DNA of 64,000 nt from CAWAHD01 sp963781785 (GTDB lineage: Bacteria > Planctomycetota > Planctomycetia > Isosphaerales > Isosphaeraceae). Location of the stretch: contig CAWAHD010000002.1 in NCBI GenBank assembly GCA_963781785.1, forward strand, positions 682,001 through 746,000, in the 5' to 3' direction. Shown piece by piece: positions 19,146 through 28,995 of the stretch. The translations under genes were made by a program, and so were the position numbers. Position 1 is the stretch's first letter; the number at the start of each line of letters is the position of its first letter. Below the pieces are notes generated by a model. It had not been told where the DNA came from and did not search any database. It saw only the letters and a list, made by a program, of their open reading frames with translations.

Positions 19146-19469
19146 TTAGACTGGAGGAGCACGCGGGCTGGCGGAGGAGTGATGGGATGGGATGTCGACT
19201 TGGGGTCGCGCCAGCGGAAGATGGGGCAGTGCCAGCGGCCGAGATTCGAACCGCGGTGAATCGGTTGGCAACTGCCCCTGGGCCTGATAGTCGCAGAGAC
19301 TGCAGTGCTTCACGCCCGAGATCGTCGCGCCCGACTCGCCCGTCGCGCTGTGGTCGCAATGAAACCACCCCGAATTCGTCAGCGAATGCAAGCCAGAACC
19401 ACAAAGCGACACCGACCCGTAGAGGGCCAGCACGCATGCGATCAGAGCTTGGCGCACATGTCGGGGCAT
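19146..19469 (-). CDS. small exported protein with Cys/His motif, hypothetical
   Basis: 107 aa. It starts MPRHVRQALIACVLALYGSV, a signal peptide. The mature part has SLCGSGLHSL, WFHCDHS and KHCSLCDYQAQGQL, so several Cys and His residues that could bind a metal, then a Pro-rich tail (ALPHLPLARP ... ASPRAPPV). Short proteins with the same layout (signal peptide, HCxLC-x-x-x-AQGQL, RPRAPP tail) recur in planctomycetes, often near metal-related or DUF1559 genes. Function unknown. Confidence 0.65.
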   Translation of the reverse strand: MPRHVRQALIACVLALYGSVSLCGSGLHSLTNSGWFHCDHSATGESGATISGVKHCSLCDYQAQGQLPTDSPRFESRPLALPHLPLARPQVDIPSHHSSASPRAPPV

Positions 19470-19696
19470 CGCCTCGAACCTTTCAGAAGGCGACCAGTGT
19501 CATGTGGGGAATCTGTCGAGAGAGAATCTGCGGAAGCGTTCGGAGATCCTCGACTGAGGACTCACGCCAATCAGGGTCTTAGACATTGTGGTGATGCGCG
19601 GTCGAATTGTCAATCGATGAGATTCTTTGAGTGGTGACCGGCGCGGGGGTCCGACGCCACCCCGGTCCGGTATCGTCAACCGCAGCGAGTTGAATC

Positions 19697-19956
19697 ATGC
19701 TCAGTCGGCGAAGCGCGCTGGCGGTTCTTGGTAGCGCCGGGGTCGGAACGGCCGTTTTTCAACGGGCGTTGGCGGCGACGGCGGGAGGCGGACCTGTTTC
19801 GCCGCAAATGATTGCGGACGCAGAATGGGTGGCGGGCATCAAGCTGACCGAGCCGCAGCGGGATGCCGTCGTCAATGCTTTGACAAATACGACACCGATT
19901 AACCAGAGCGATCCGGAAACGGCGCTCTGGTTCGGTGAAATCGGTCCCACCGATCA
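19697..19956 (+). pseudogene. 5' fragment of an exported amidase-like gene
   Basis: Starts at ATG 19697 with MLSRRSALAVLGSAGVGTAV, a twin-arginine-like leader, and continues as SPQMIADAEWVAGIKLTEPQ RDAV, resembling the N-terminus of planctomycete exported amidases. The likeness ends near 19950, where the frame runs into the antisense of the convergent ankyrin gene. Only about 80 codons remain, so the gene is truncated. The assignment rests on a remembered family pattern. Confidence 0.4.
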
Positions 19957-21626
19957 TCAGGTCGCCCCGTGCTTGATGAGAATCTCCTCGATATCGGCAA
20001 GTCCGAGCTTCCGTGCCCATGCCAGTGGTGTGGCCCACGGCTCGTCACCGGGCAAGTTGGTCGCGGCACCGCGCTTGAGCAGGAACTCAACCATCCGTCG
20101 CCGGCGCTGCGCCAGCCTTGACCGATCTTCTTCCTTGCACCACGGCTCGTAGCGGACTGCCGCGGCCAGCGGCGTCTCATGGAACTCGAGGCCTCGGGCG
20201 TTCAAGTCGGCGCCGGCGTCAAGAAAGACTTTGGCAACGGTCTGGTCTCCGTTCTCAGCGCAGGCATGGAGAAATGTCCTGCCCAGCCAGTCGGGTCGAT
20301 TGGGATCGAGTCCGCGAGCAAGCAGCCTGGCGACCAGTGCGGACGACCTAGGATAGGTGACGCCGCTCCAGTGCTCCATGCGATCCGGAACCGTCGCGTC
20401 CGAGTCGAGATAGAGGTCAAGCAATTCGACGTCGCGCTTCTGCATCACATTCCCGAGAAACTCCTGATGGCGGATCACCTCATGGCCTTCGCGAATGGCA
20501 CGCTTCATCTCTCGCGCACTCATGCAATATGGCGGTGTATACGCCCCGTGCTGTCCCAAGAGTTGTTCGAGCGGTTTCGCCTGGCTCCCGTGGTACACCT
20601 CGCCGATCGTGAGACAGCACCCGCTCGAATCCATCCCGGCATTGGGATTGGCGCCGTGCTCCAGCAAGAAGCGAGCGACATCCAGGTGATTGCCGGAACA
20701 GGCCCAGAACAGGGCCAGGCCCTCCGGAGCCCCCTCTTCCGGAATATTCGGATCGGCGCCCCGCTCGAGCAAGAGCCGAACGATGTGCAAATGGCCTTCC
20801 CGCGCCGCATAGGATAAAGGGCTCACTCGCGCCGAGTCGAGGCACCTCGCCAGACCGGCATCCTTGCTTAAAAGCTCCTCCACGCGTTCCTGATCTCCCA
20901 CAGCGGCCGCGACGGAGATGGTGTACTTCGCTCCCCTGGCGAGCAGGCTCCCGACCATGACCGATGCGTTTCGGATGGAAGGATGCGACCTGGCGCGAGT
21001 GGCACGATACCAGTAATCCGTGGCGCTGTTGACGGCAAGCAGCACCGGAGTCTGTCCGTCGGCGCCTGCGCGTCGATCGCCGTTCCGAGCTTGACGAATT
21101 GCTCGATCAAACCCAATTGACGGGTGATCACACTCCAATGAAGAGCATTATTGCCAAGTGCATCGCTTGACTGCGCCAGGCTCGGCTGGCGCCGCAAGAG
21201 AGCGCCAATCTTGCGCGAATCCCTGGCGATGATCGCTTCCTTCACCACATGGAAATCGGACGAGTAGTTGAACCGCTTTGTCATCGCCCGCTCGAGCATT
21301 GTTTCGACCTGGCGATGCCCGCGCTCCCTGGCGGCATAGAGCAGCTTATCCCATGAATTGTAGGTAAAGCGTGATTGGCCGGGGTCGGCGCCGTGATCCA
21401 ATAGCAGCTTGACGATCTGCGGATATCCCTCGCGCACCGCCATGTGGATGGGAAACTGGTACCAGAACTGTGCGTTGGCCAGTCGCCGGTCCTTCGCCAG
21501 GAGCCGCTTCACCTTCGGCACGTCGCCCGCAGCACAAGCTTTGAACAGCGCCCAGGCGTCATGGCCATTCAGCTTCTCAACGCCATAAACATAATGAGTT
21601 GTCTTCAGTTCTTCGGGCTGAGTCAT
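19957..21626 (-). CDS. ankyrin-repeat protein, frameshifted
   Basis: About 555 residues in two frames. The first part (start ATG 21626, MTQPEELKTTHYVYGVEKLN) has ankyrin units such as FPIHMAVREGYPQIVKLLLD. Near 21065 the frame shifts by one base and continues with DGQTPVLLAVNSATD and many more units (LSYAAREGHLHIVRLLLERG, LFWACSGNHLDVARFLLEHG, TFLHACAENGDQTVAKVFLD) to the stop at 19957. It is soluble with no signal peptide and presumably a binding scaffold. An in-frame ATG at 21692 gives a longer, less protein-like start. Confidence 0.85.
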
Positions 21627-21861
21627 GCGTAGCGCGAACCGACGTGGAGCGTGGTGCGCGCGGGGATGTCGGTTTGAGGTTCGTGTTGTCATTGCAGCGT
21701 TCTTCCCATCACTCGCGAGTCATCAGCCTCTCTCGCTTGCGGATTCCGCAGGATCTGAGCGCCGCAGTGCGGCAAAGGATTGCCACATTTTTTGAACTCA
21801 GCGTCAGGTAGTCAACTCTTCTGTGATTGATCGTCGGTCAGAAGGCGGCGGTAAGTCGCAA

Positions 21862-22126
21862 GGGACGGCAACCGGGAGGCGATTGGTATTGACGTCACGG
21901 CTCGAAGCAAGCTGCCCATGCGGAAAGCCGGCCATGGAAAGCGAGCCAATCCGTGATCGATGCGACATATGAGCTACGCACAGGATCCGGAAATGCCGAA
22001 CGAACGGCAAAGCAACCTACGCTCAGGTTCACGTCCTGGTTGCCGTCCCGGGCGGATAAATCGCGTGCCGGTTTCCCTCTCGGTTTCCGCCCGGGGGCAA
22101 ACGAATTGCGTCCCGGTTTCCGTCCC
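21862..22126 (+). repeat. dispersed TIR repeat, copy C (full length, long form)
   Basis: Left end GGGACGGCAACCGGGAGGCG, right end GCGTCCCGGTTTCCGTCCC. Interior: TATTGACGTCACGG, GCGAGCCAATCCGTGATCGA, hairpin TGCCG-AACGAA-CGGCA. The right side carries two consecutive end units (GGGCGGATAAATCGCGT then GGGGGCAAACGAATTGCGT), making this the long form. Confidence 0.88.
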
Positions 22127-22344
22127 TACGATTAGATCTGACCGCCCGCGACGTCCCGCCTGACAACGGGCTGGTCCGACCGACGTGCGCAAGGCGACTG
22201 TCCGACGCCTCGGTCGATCAGACCGAAGTGCGCATGAAGGCAGTGAGTTTCGTCCGCGCACCGGTTCCGGGTTGTGGGCATCGCGTCGACGCTTTGACGT
22301 CCCCGGGAAAGGGAAACGCCGGTCGTGAACGACGATGCCGTCCT

Positions 22345-23370
22345 TCAATCGCCGACGACGACGATCACGAATGAACCGGGGACCGTGCCCCGCCGGCCGC
22401 CCTTGGTTTTCGGCTGGGCGCCGGCGGGCGCAGCGTTCGGGGTGGCGGCCGGGAAATAGAGCCGGTGCGTCCGGGGGTCGACGGCCATGGTTCGAGCGGT
22501 CGTCTGGGTCGGGATGGTCGCAACAACCTTGAACTTTCCCGGTTCGGCCTCGCCGATCACCGTCACGGTCCCGTCGCCGCCGTTCGAGCTGTAGGCGAAA
22601 CCCTTCGACGGATCGAACCCGCAACCGTCGGAGCCCCGCCCAATGGCGACTGTGGCAATCACCGTCCCCTTGTCGGCGTCCATCACGACCATTTGCGAGT
22701 TACCGTTGCAGCCGCTGAACAAGCGGCGGTTCTTCGCATCAATGGCCAGACCGTTGGGCCGCCGACCGGGCGCCAGGGGCCAGCGATTGAGGATCTTCAG
22801 CGTGAGCGCGTCAAACTCGACGATCTCGCTCGAACTGCGGATGTTGACGAAGATATGCCCTTTCCCGTCGGCGACAGCCGCCTCGGGCTCACCCCCGAAG
22901 GCGATCGTGCCCACAACCTTCTCTGTCGCCGGATCGATCGACGTCCCGTCGTTGGTGCTGTGGTTGAAGGTGATGACTCGTTTGCTGGTCGGATCGTAGA
23001 GGATCGCGTCGGGCACGCCCCTGGCCTTGATTTTGCCGGTCGCTTTCAAGGTTTTGAGATCGAAGACTGTCACGCTGCTGTCGCTGCCATTGCTCGTGAA
23101 GCCCTTACCGAGCTCCGGGACGATCGCGATTCCGTGGATTCCGGGCGTGCCCGCCAGCTCGCCGACAAGGGTCTCCTTGACGAGGTCGAGAACGACGACC
23201 CGGTTGCCACGCGAGATATAGAGACGCCCCGCTTCGGAATCGACGGTGAGGTAGTCCCAGCCGCCTTCTCCACCGACGGCAATCTTGTGAACCTTGGGCG
23301 ACGATGAAGAAGATCCCGGTGAGGGAGCGAGAGCAAGGAACGAGCATGCAATCAGAGCGACGTGTGTCAT
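22345..23370 (-). CDS. exported YncE-like beta-propeller protein
   Basis: 341 aa from ATG 23370, with a signal peptide (MTHVALIACSFLALAPSPGS). It has seven-bladed propeller-like repeats of the YVTN/YncE type: WDYLTVDSEAGRLYISRGNR, IAIVPELGKGFTSNGSDSSV, ILYDPTSKRVITFNHSTNDG and LAIDAKNRRLFSGC. Such proteins bind DNA or partner proteins in the periplasm; the function of this one is unknown. No operon partner; dispersed repeat copy C lies downstream. Confidence 0.85.
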   Translation of the reverse strand: MTHVALIACSFLALAPSPGSSSSSPKVHKIAVGGEGGWDYLTVDSEAGRLYISRGNRVVVLDLVKETLVGELAGTPGIHGIAIVPELGKGFTSNGSDSSVTVFDLKTLKATGKIKARGVPDAILYDPTSKRVITFNHSTNDGTSIDPATEKVVGTIAFGGEPEAAVADGKGHIFVNIRSSSEIVEFDALTLKILNRWPLAPGRRPNGLAIDAKNRRLFSGCNGNSQMVVMDADKGTVIATVAIGRGSDGCGFDPSKGFAYSSNGGDGTVTVIGEAEPGKFKVVATIPTQTTARTMAVDPRTHRLYFPAATPNAAPAGAQPKTKGGRRGTVPGSFVIVVVGD

Positions 23371-23672
23371 CGGTCGTGGACTCCTTGGTGCCGAACAGGT
23401 CATTCGATGCGCCAGAATGATCCTCCGAATGTTAACAGGAGTAGCCAGTGTTTTGAACCCGTCAGTCTCGGCCTGGAGGGCCGTCCATTCTCAGATTCCC
23501 AGCAAATGTCCCCAGCCTCATGTTACAGGTGATTTCTGCATCTGTTCGTCTCATTTTTGCCCGGTCGTGCCAATTGTCGGGATCTCCAGGTAGCTCGGGA
23601 AGTCAAGGCAGGCTCCCATCTGGGCAACTTTTCTTCCACACGCGGCACCGACCGTCGGCGCTCGGCAACGTC
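23371..23672. other. intergenic, nothing recognised
   Basis: 302 bases between two minus-strand genes (YncE-like and universal stress protein). No gene, repeat or strong hairpin was seen. Confidence 0.35.
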
Positions 23673-24578
23673 TCAGGCAGTCGGCCGGTACGCAAGTACC
23701 GGGAGAGAAGATCCGCGGATCACCTTGTCGGTAACGCTGCCCAACAGCATTCGCCGTAGGCCGCCCCATCCATGCGTCGCCAAGGCGATGAAATCGCAGC
23801 GCTGCGTCTGCGCCTCCTCCAGAATGGCGGGTGCGGCGTGCGGGGCGACGACAATGCGCGTCTGCACTGCCGTGCCTTCCTCGCGCAGCCGTCCGGCGAT
23901 CTTCGCCAGGTACGCTTCGGCCGCCACCTTTTGTTCCTGTTCCGGCGGGCTCGGTCGGTTCGGCCAAAGGGCGGTGGTCGCCGGGCTGGCTTCGATGACT
24001 CGAAGCAACGTACAGCGACCCTCCCACAACCGCACGAAGTCCAAGGCCGGTTCCAGAATGCGCTCGGCCAGGGAGGAGCCGTCCAGCGGCACGAGTACAT
24101 GCTCCAGCAGAGGCTCCGGCACAAGGCTCGGAGCAGAATCTCGCGGGCGAACCAGCAGCACGGGAACTGCTGCTTGTCGGATCAGCTCATCGGCCACGCC
24201 GCCCAGGAAGAAGCGGTCCAGCGGCCCGCGACCGTGCGTGGTCATCACGATCAGGTCTGCCTTGCGATCCTGGACACGCTGGAGAATGCCGTCGGAGTCC
24301 AAACCGCTGACCACGGCCGCAGTCCACGGCACCGGCGACACGGTCGCCAGCGATTTCGCCGTGCTTTCCAAATAAAGCTGCTCCGTGCGCTGGTTTTCCT
24401 TGTCGAAACCGGGATCATACGAATAACGAGCGACCTTGTGTTCCTCCGCGACATGGACGACATGGACGTGGACCAGATCGAGGGTAGCACCGGCGCGGCG
24501 GACGGTACCGAGGGCGTGTGGCAGCGCCTGCTCAGCGAAAGGAGAGCCGTCAAGAGGCACGACGACCGTGCGGAACAT
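23673..24578 (-). CDS. tandem-domain universal stress protein
   Basis: 301 aa with two UspA domains (about 1-148 and 160-300). Each starts with a strand-Asp (TVVVPLDGSPFAEQALPHAL; HVLVPLDGSSLAERILEPAL) and ends with the ATP-binding G-2x-G-9x-G motif (THGRGPLDRFFLGGVADELI; THGWGGLRRMLLGSVTDKVI). It is therefore of the ATP-binding type, cytoplasmic, and involved in stress tolerance. Monocistronic. Confidence 0.93.
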   Translation of the reverse strand: MFRTVVVPLDGSPFAEQALPHALGTVRRAGATLDLVHVHVVHVAEEHKVARYSYDPGFDKENQRTEQLYLESTAKSLATVSPVPWTAAVVSGLDSDGILQRVQDRKADLIVMTTHGRGPLDRFFLGGVADELIRQAAVPVLLVRPRDSAPSLVPEPLLEHVLVPLDGSSLAERILEPALDFVRLWEGRCTLLRVIEASPATTALWPNRPSPPEQEQKVAAEAYLAKIAGRLREEGTAVQTRIVVAPHAAPAILEEAQTQRCDFIALATHGWGGLRRMLLGSVTDKVIRGSSLPVLAYRPTA

Positions 24579-24964
24579 GGGATCGCCTCGGTAAGAATCG
24601 CATCCCCCAATTCAGACGATCTTACTGGTTTCATCCCCGGTTTGGCAAAGATGACGGGGAGTCCGTGGTCCGGAAGGGGACGCGACGAAGGTCCTCCTAC
24701 CTCGGGCGTCAGCCCGATCCGGGCGCCCACGGGTCGCACGGACGTGCGAGCTTGAAGGTTCCCCGCCCAAACCACGTCCTTGCGAACGTGGTCACCAAGG
24801 GGTGATCGCCGACGAGTCTCCGGATGGCCCCGTTTTTTCTCGAACGCGCGTCGCCGCGCAGGTATGATCCCAAGCTGGGTTTCAAACGCGCCGACAGAAA
24901 AAATGCGTCCGGTCCTGTAACTTTTTCCGCCGTTTGCGAAGGTTATGGTTGGGGGGGCCGCCTA
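24579..24964. other. divergent intergenic region, promoters expected
   Basis: 386 bases between the divergent universal stress protein and ECF sigma genes. It must hold both promoters, but no convincing -35/-10 pairs were fixed. A frame open from 24824 continues into the sigma factor gene, but its first 47 codons do not look like sigma-factor sequence. Confidence 0.35.
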
Positions 24965-25582
24965 ATGAACACCGTCTCGCCGCCTGACACCGAGGAGTTG
25001 ATCGAGCTCGCTGCGCGAGGCAATGCCCTGGCGCGCGAGGAGTTACTGGTCCGCCATCGCACGAAACTGCTGAAGATGGTGGCCGTGCGGCTTGATCGCG
25101 GAGTCGCTGCGCGACTGGACCCCTCCGACGTGGTCCAGGAGGCGTTGGCCGAAGCGGCGCGGCACCTGGACGAATTCCTGCGCACTCGACCCCTCCCCTA
25201 TTATGCCTGGCTGCGCCAGTTCGCCTGGGAACGACTGGTCAAGCTGCACCACCACCACATCCGCTCGAAGAAGCGGAGCGTCACCCGGGAGGAGGCCTGG
25301 TCCATGCCGCTCCCTGAGGATTCCGTGCTGCGCCTGGCCCGCCTGGTGGCCAGTGGTGCCAGCCCCAGCCAGGCCCTGATCCGCACCGAGCTGCGCCAGC
25401 GGCTCCGAGCCGCACTCGACCAGTTGGCTTCGCACGACCGTGAGATCCTGGTCATGCGCAATCTGGAGCAGCTCTCGATCGCCGAGATCGCCGAGGTGCT
25501 GGGCCTGACTGAGGGGGCCGTCAAGGTCCGTCACCTCCGCGCCTTGAGGCGGCTGCGGACCGTCCTGGGAGAGTCGTCATGA
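24965..25582 (+). CDS. ECF RNA polymerase sigma factor (planctomycete type)
   Basis: 205 aa from ATG 24965. Region 2 includes RLDPSDVVQEALAEAARHLD and the Trp-rich AWLRQFAWERLVKLHHHHIR. Region 4 is SHDREILVMRNLEQLSIAEI AEVLGLTEGAVKVRHLRALR. These fit the sigma-70 ECF subfamily that planctomycetes pair with Ser/Thr kinases. The stop overlaps the kinase start as ATGA (25579-25582), so the kinase is translationally coupled and is probably its regulator or part of the same signalling path. Confidence 0.92.
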   Translation: MNTVSPPDTEELIELAARGNALAREELLVRHRTKLLKMVAVRLDRGVAARLDPSDVVQEALAEAARHLDEFLRTRPLPYYAWLRQFAWERLVKLHHHHIRSKKRSVTREEAWSMPLPEDSVLRLARLVASGASPSQALIRTELRQRLRAALDQLASHDREILVMRNLEQLSIAEIAEVLGLTEGAVKVRHLRALRRLRTVLGESS

Positions 25583-28500
25583 CCGTCGCCATGCAGGTCC
25601 AGCCGCGCTCCGCCAGCCAGACCGACTCGATCCTGGCCGAGCTGGTCGAGCAGTACCTGGAGCGCCGCCAGGCGGGCGAGACCGTCGATTCGAGTGAATT
25701 CGCCGCTCAGTACCCGGAGCATGCCGAGGCTCTGCGCCAGTTGCTTCCCGCCCTGCAAATGCTGGCCGAGCTGAGCCGCTCGGCAGTGCGGGATCGATCC
25801 GGCCCGCGGTTATCGGACGCGATCTCCGGCCCCGATCTGGGCGTCGTGGGCGATTTCCGGATCCTCCGAGAAGTCGGACGCGGTGGCATGGGGGTCGTCT
25901 ATGAGGCCGAGCAGCTCTCGCTCCACCGTCGGGTCGCCTTGAAGGTCCTGCCCCTGGCCGGCGGGCTCGACCCGCGCCAGCTAGAGCGGTTCAAGACCGA
26001 GGCCCAGGCCGCGGCCCTCTTGCACCACACGAACATCGTGCCTATCCACGCGGTCGGCTGCGAGCGCGGAGTGCATTACTATGCGATGCAGTTCATCGAC
26101 GGCCAGACCCTGGCCCAGTTGATCAACCAGCGGAGGGCCAGCGAACAGCCGACGACGCGTGACGTCGGTCCGTCCGAGTCCGAGTCTCCGGAGGCAACCC
26201 CCTCGGCAGGCTCCGCCACTCCCACCGCCTCGTCGCGGACCCGCGAGTTCATCCGCATGGCCGTCATGCTCGGCATCCAGGCCGCCGAGGCGCTCGATCA
26301 CGCTCACGTCCACGGCGTCATTCACCGCGACGTCAAACCGGGGAACCTCCTGCTTGACGCGTCTGGGTGTCTTTGGGTCACGGACTTCGGCCTGGCCCGG
26401 CTCCAGGACGACAACGGCTTGACGATGACCGGCGACCTGCTCGGTACGCTCCGCTACATGAGCCCCGAGCAAGCCCTGGCCCGGCGCGGCTACCTGGACC
26501 ATCGGACCGACATCTATTCCCTCGGCGCGACCCTCTATGAGTTCTTGACCCTGCGGCCAGTCATCGAGGCTCACGATCGGCAGGAGATCCTCCGGAAGAT
26601 CGCGCAAGAGGAGCCCGCGCTCCCTCGCAAGGTCAACGCCGCAATCTCGCGCAACCTGGAGACGATCCTGCTCAAGGCGATGAATAAGGAGCCGGAGTTC
26701 GCGCTATGCCACGGCGCGGGAGCTGGCCGACGACCTGGAGCGATTCTTGAGGGACGAGCCGATCCTGGCCAGGCGGTCGACGCCGCTCCAGCGCGCACGA
26801 AGGTGGACACGGAGACACCGGCCCGTGATGGTGTCGGCGGCGGTGGCTTTGCTCGCGGCCCTGACGGTGCTGGCGGGCAGCGTCGGCTGGATCGTGCGCG
26901 ACCGGGCCGCGCGGCAGTTCAAGAGGACCGCCGACGTCCAAGCCGCTCTCAAAGAGGCGCAACGATTTCAGGAAGAAGGTCTGTGGCTGCACGCGCAGGC
27001 GGCGGCCAAGCGCGCCGAGCTCCTGCTTCAGGACGGCACGGCCAAGCCCACCTTGGCTGATCGCGTGAAGAGCTTGCTCCGAAACTTGGCCGAGGAGGAG
27101 GCCGACGTTCGGTTGGTCGCCCGCCTCGAGGCCATCCGCCTTCGCCAGGCGGACGTGAAGGACAACGGGTTTGTCCTTAGTCGGTCGCGCTTCGAGTATG
27201 AGCACGCCTTCAGAACTTACGGCCTGCGAATGGACGGGATGGCACCTGAGCAGGCGGCCGCTGTGCTCCGGCGTCGGCCCCCGTCGGTCAAGAGCACCCT
27301 CTTGGCGGCCCTGGACCACTGGTCAATCCTGGCGAAAGCCGAGAAAGCTCCAGAGGCGCGCTGGCTCAAGCAGGTGCTTTCCTTGGCCGACCCGGACCCC
27401 TGGCGGCAAGGCGTGCGGGCCGCGCGGGAGAAAAACGATCGCCAGGAGATGGAAAAGCTGCGCGCACGAAGTCGATACCGCCGTTCAGCCGCCCGAAGCC
27501 CTGTTCGTCCTGGAACTGGGTCTCGCTGGGCGAGGTGCCACCGAAGCGGCGCTGGCGCTTCTGCGACGAGCCCAGCAGGCTTTCCCGGGAGACTTCTGGA
27601 TCAACCACGACCTGGGCATGGCACTGGGCCGCTCTCACCCGCCCCAGTATGAGGAGGCCATTCGATTCTTGACCGTCGCCGTGGCGCTGCGACCCGAAAG
27701 CGCGGGACTGCGCCTCGACCTCAGCAAGACCCTTGCCCGTGCCGGGCGACTGGACGAGGCGCTCGTCGCCTGCCGCCAGGCCATCGGACTCAAGCCCGAT
27801 TTCAGCATGGCTCACCTGGATCTCGGTCTGCTCCTCGCCGGGAAGGGCCACCTTGATGAGGCAGTCGCCGCTTGCCGGCGCGCCAGCCAGTTGAAGCCGG
27901 ATGATGGCTACGCGTTCTATGACCTCGGCCTTCTCCTGTATCGCGCGGGTCGCGTCGACGAGGCGCTGGCCCCCCTGCGCCGGGCCGTTGACCTGATGCC
28001 CGATAATAGCACGGCTCACAGTCAGCTCGGTCGGGTCCTCGCCGACAAAGGCCACCTCGATGAGGCGGCCGCCGCTTGGCGGCGCGCCAGCCAGTTGAAG
28101 CCGGATGATGGCGACGCCTACTATAACCTCGGCACTTCACTGATTAACATGGGTCGCGACGACGAAGCACTGGCCCCCCTTCGCCGGGCCATCGATCTGA
28201 TGCCCGATCACGCCGAGAGCCACTGCAACCTCGGCTACGCGCTTCGGAAACTAGGGGAGTTTACCCAGGCTCTCATCGCCTTTGAGCGTGGGAACGAACT
28301 GGGCTCCCGGCGCAAGGATTGGCGCTATCCGTCGGCTCAGTGGGTGAAAGAATGCCGGAGGAGGATCGAACTCGATGGCCGGCTGGCCGCCGTCCTTCGC
28401 GGTGATGCGCAACCCGCGGATGCTGCCGAGCGGGACGAGTATGCCGATCTCTGTTACGAAAAGAAGCACTATGTCGCCGCCGCCCGCTTCTTCACCCAAG

Positions 28501-28868
28501 GTTTGACCGCCGACCCGAGAACGGCCGACGACCTCGAACATAGCCGTCGCTACCGAGCTGCGTGCGCAGCGGCCCTCGCCGGCTGCGGCCGGGGCGACGA
28601 CGCAGGTCAACTGGATGACAACGAACTCGTCCGCTGGCGAAAGCAGGCTCTTTCCTGGCTGCGGGCCGACCTGAAGGCGTACGGCGAGCTGCTGCCTGCG
28701 AGCAATCCAAAGGAGCGCAAGCAGCTTCAGGAATGGCTCCGGAGCTGGCAGTCCGAACCGGCATTGGCCGGCCTGCGCGATGCGACCACGGTCGCCCACT
28801 TGTCGGCCGCCGAGCAGGAATCGTGCAGGCAGCTCTGGGCGGAGGTTCAGAGCTTGCTCGCCAACTAG
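25579..28868 (+). CDS. Ser/Thr protein kinase with membrane segment and TPR domain, frameshifted
   Basis: About 1095 residues in three frames. Frame 1: kinase domain with GRGGMGVVYEAEQ (100-112), Lys122 (VALKVL), HRDVKPGN (249-256) and DFGLA (269-273). After a shift near 26700, YATARELADDLERFLRDEP completes the kinase C-lobe, followed by one membrane helix (VSAAVALLAALTVLAGSVGW) and a helical linker. After a second shift near 27465, at least six TPR units follow (for example LDLSKTLARAGRLDEALVAC, AHLDLGLLLAGKGHLDEAVA). Two near-identical TPR blocks (27785-27905 and 27995-28115) show internal duplication. Catalytic residues are intact. Coupled to the upstream sigma gene. Confidence 0.9.
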
Positions 28869-28995
28869 CCAAACCCACTTCCATCCTACTTTTGACGACC
28901 GACTTTTAGAGCGGGCAACGCCCGGGCGCTGGGTCTGCGCGCCCACGGCGAACAGTTTTATTACGCAGACCACGCCTTCCTGGGAGCTCCTGACC

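Noticed and set aside
24824..24964. A longer sigma factor starting at 24824
   Set aside because: The extra 47 residues do not resemble region 1 or 2 of ECF factors, and the ATG at 24965 gives the usual length.
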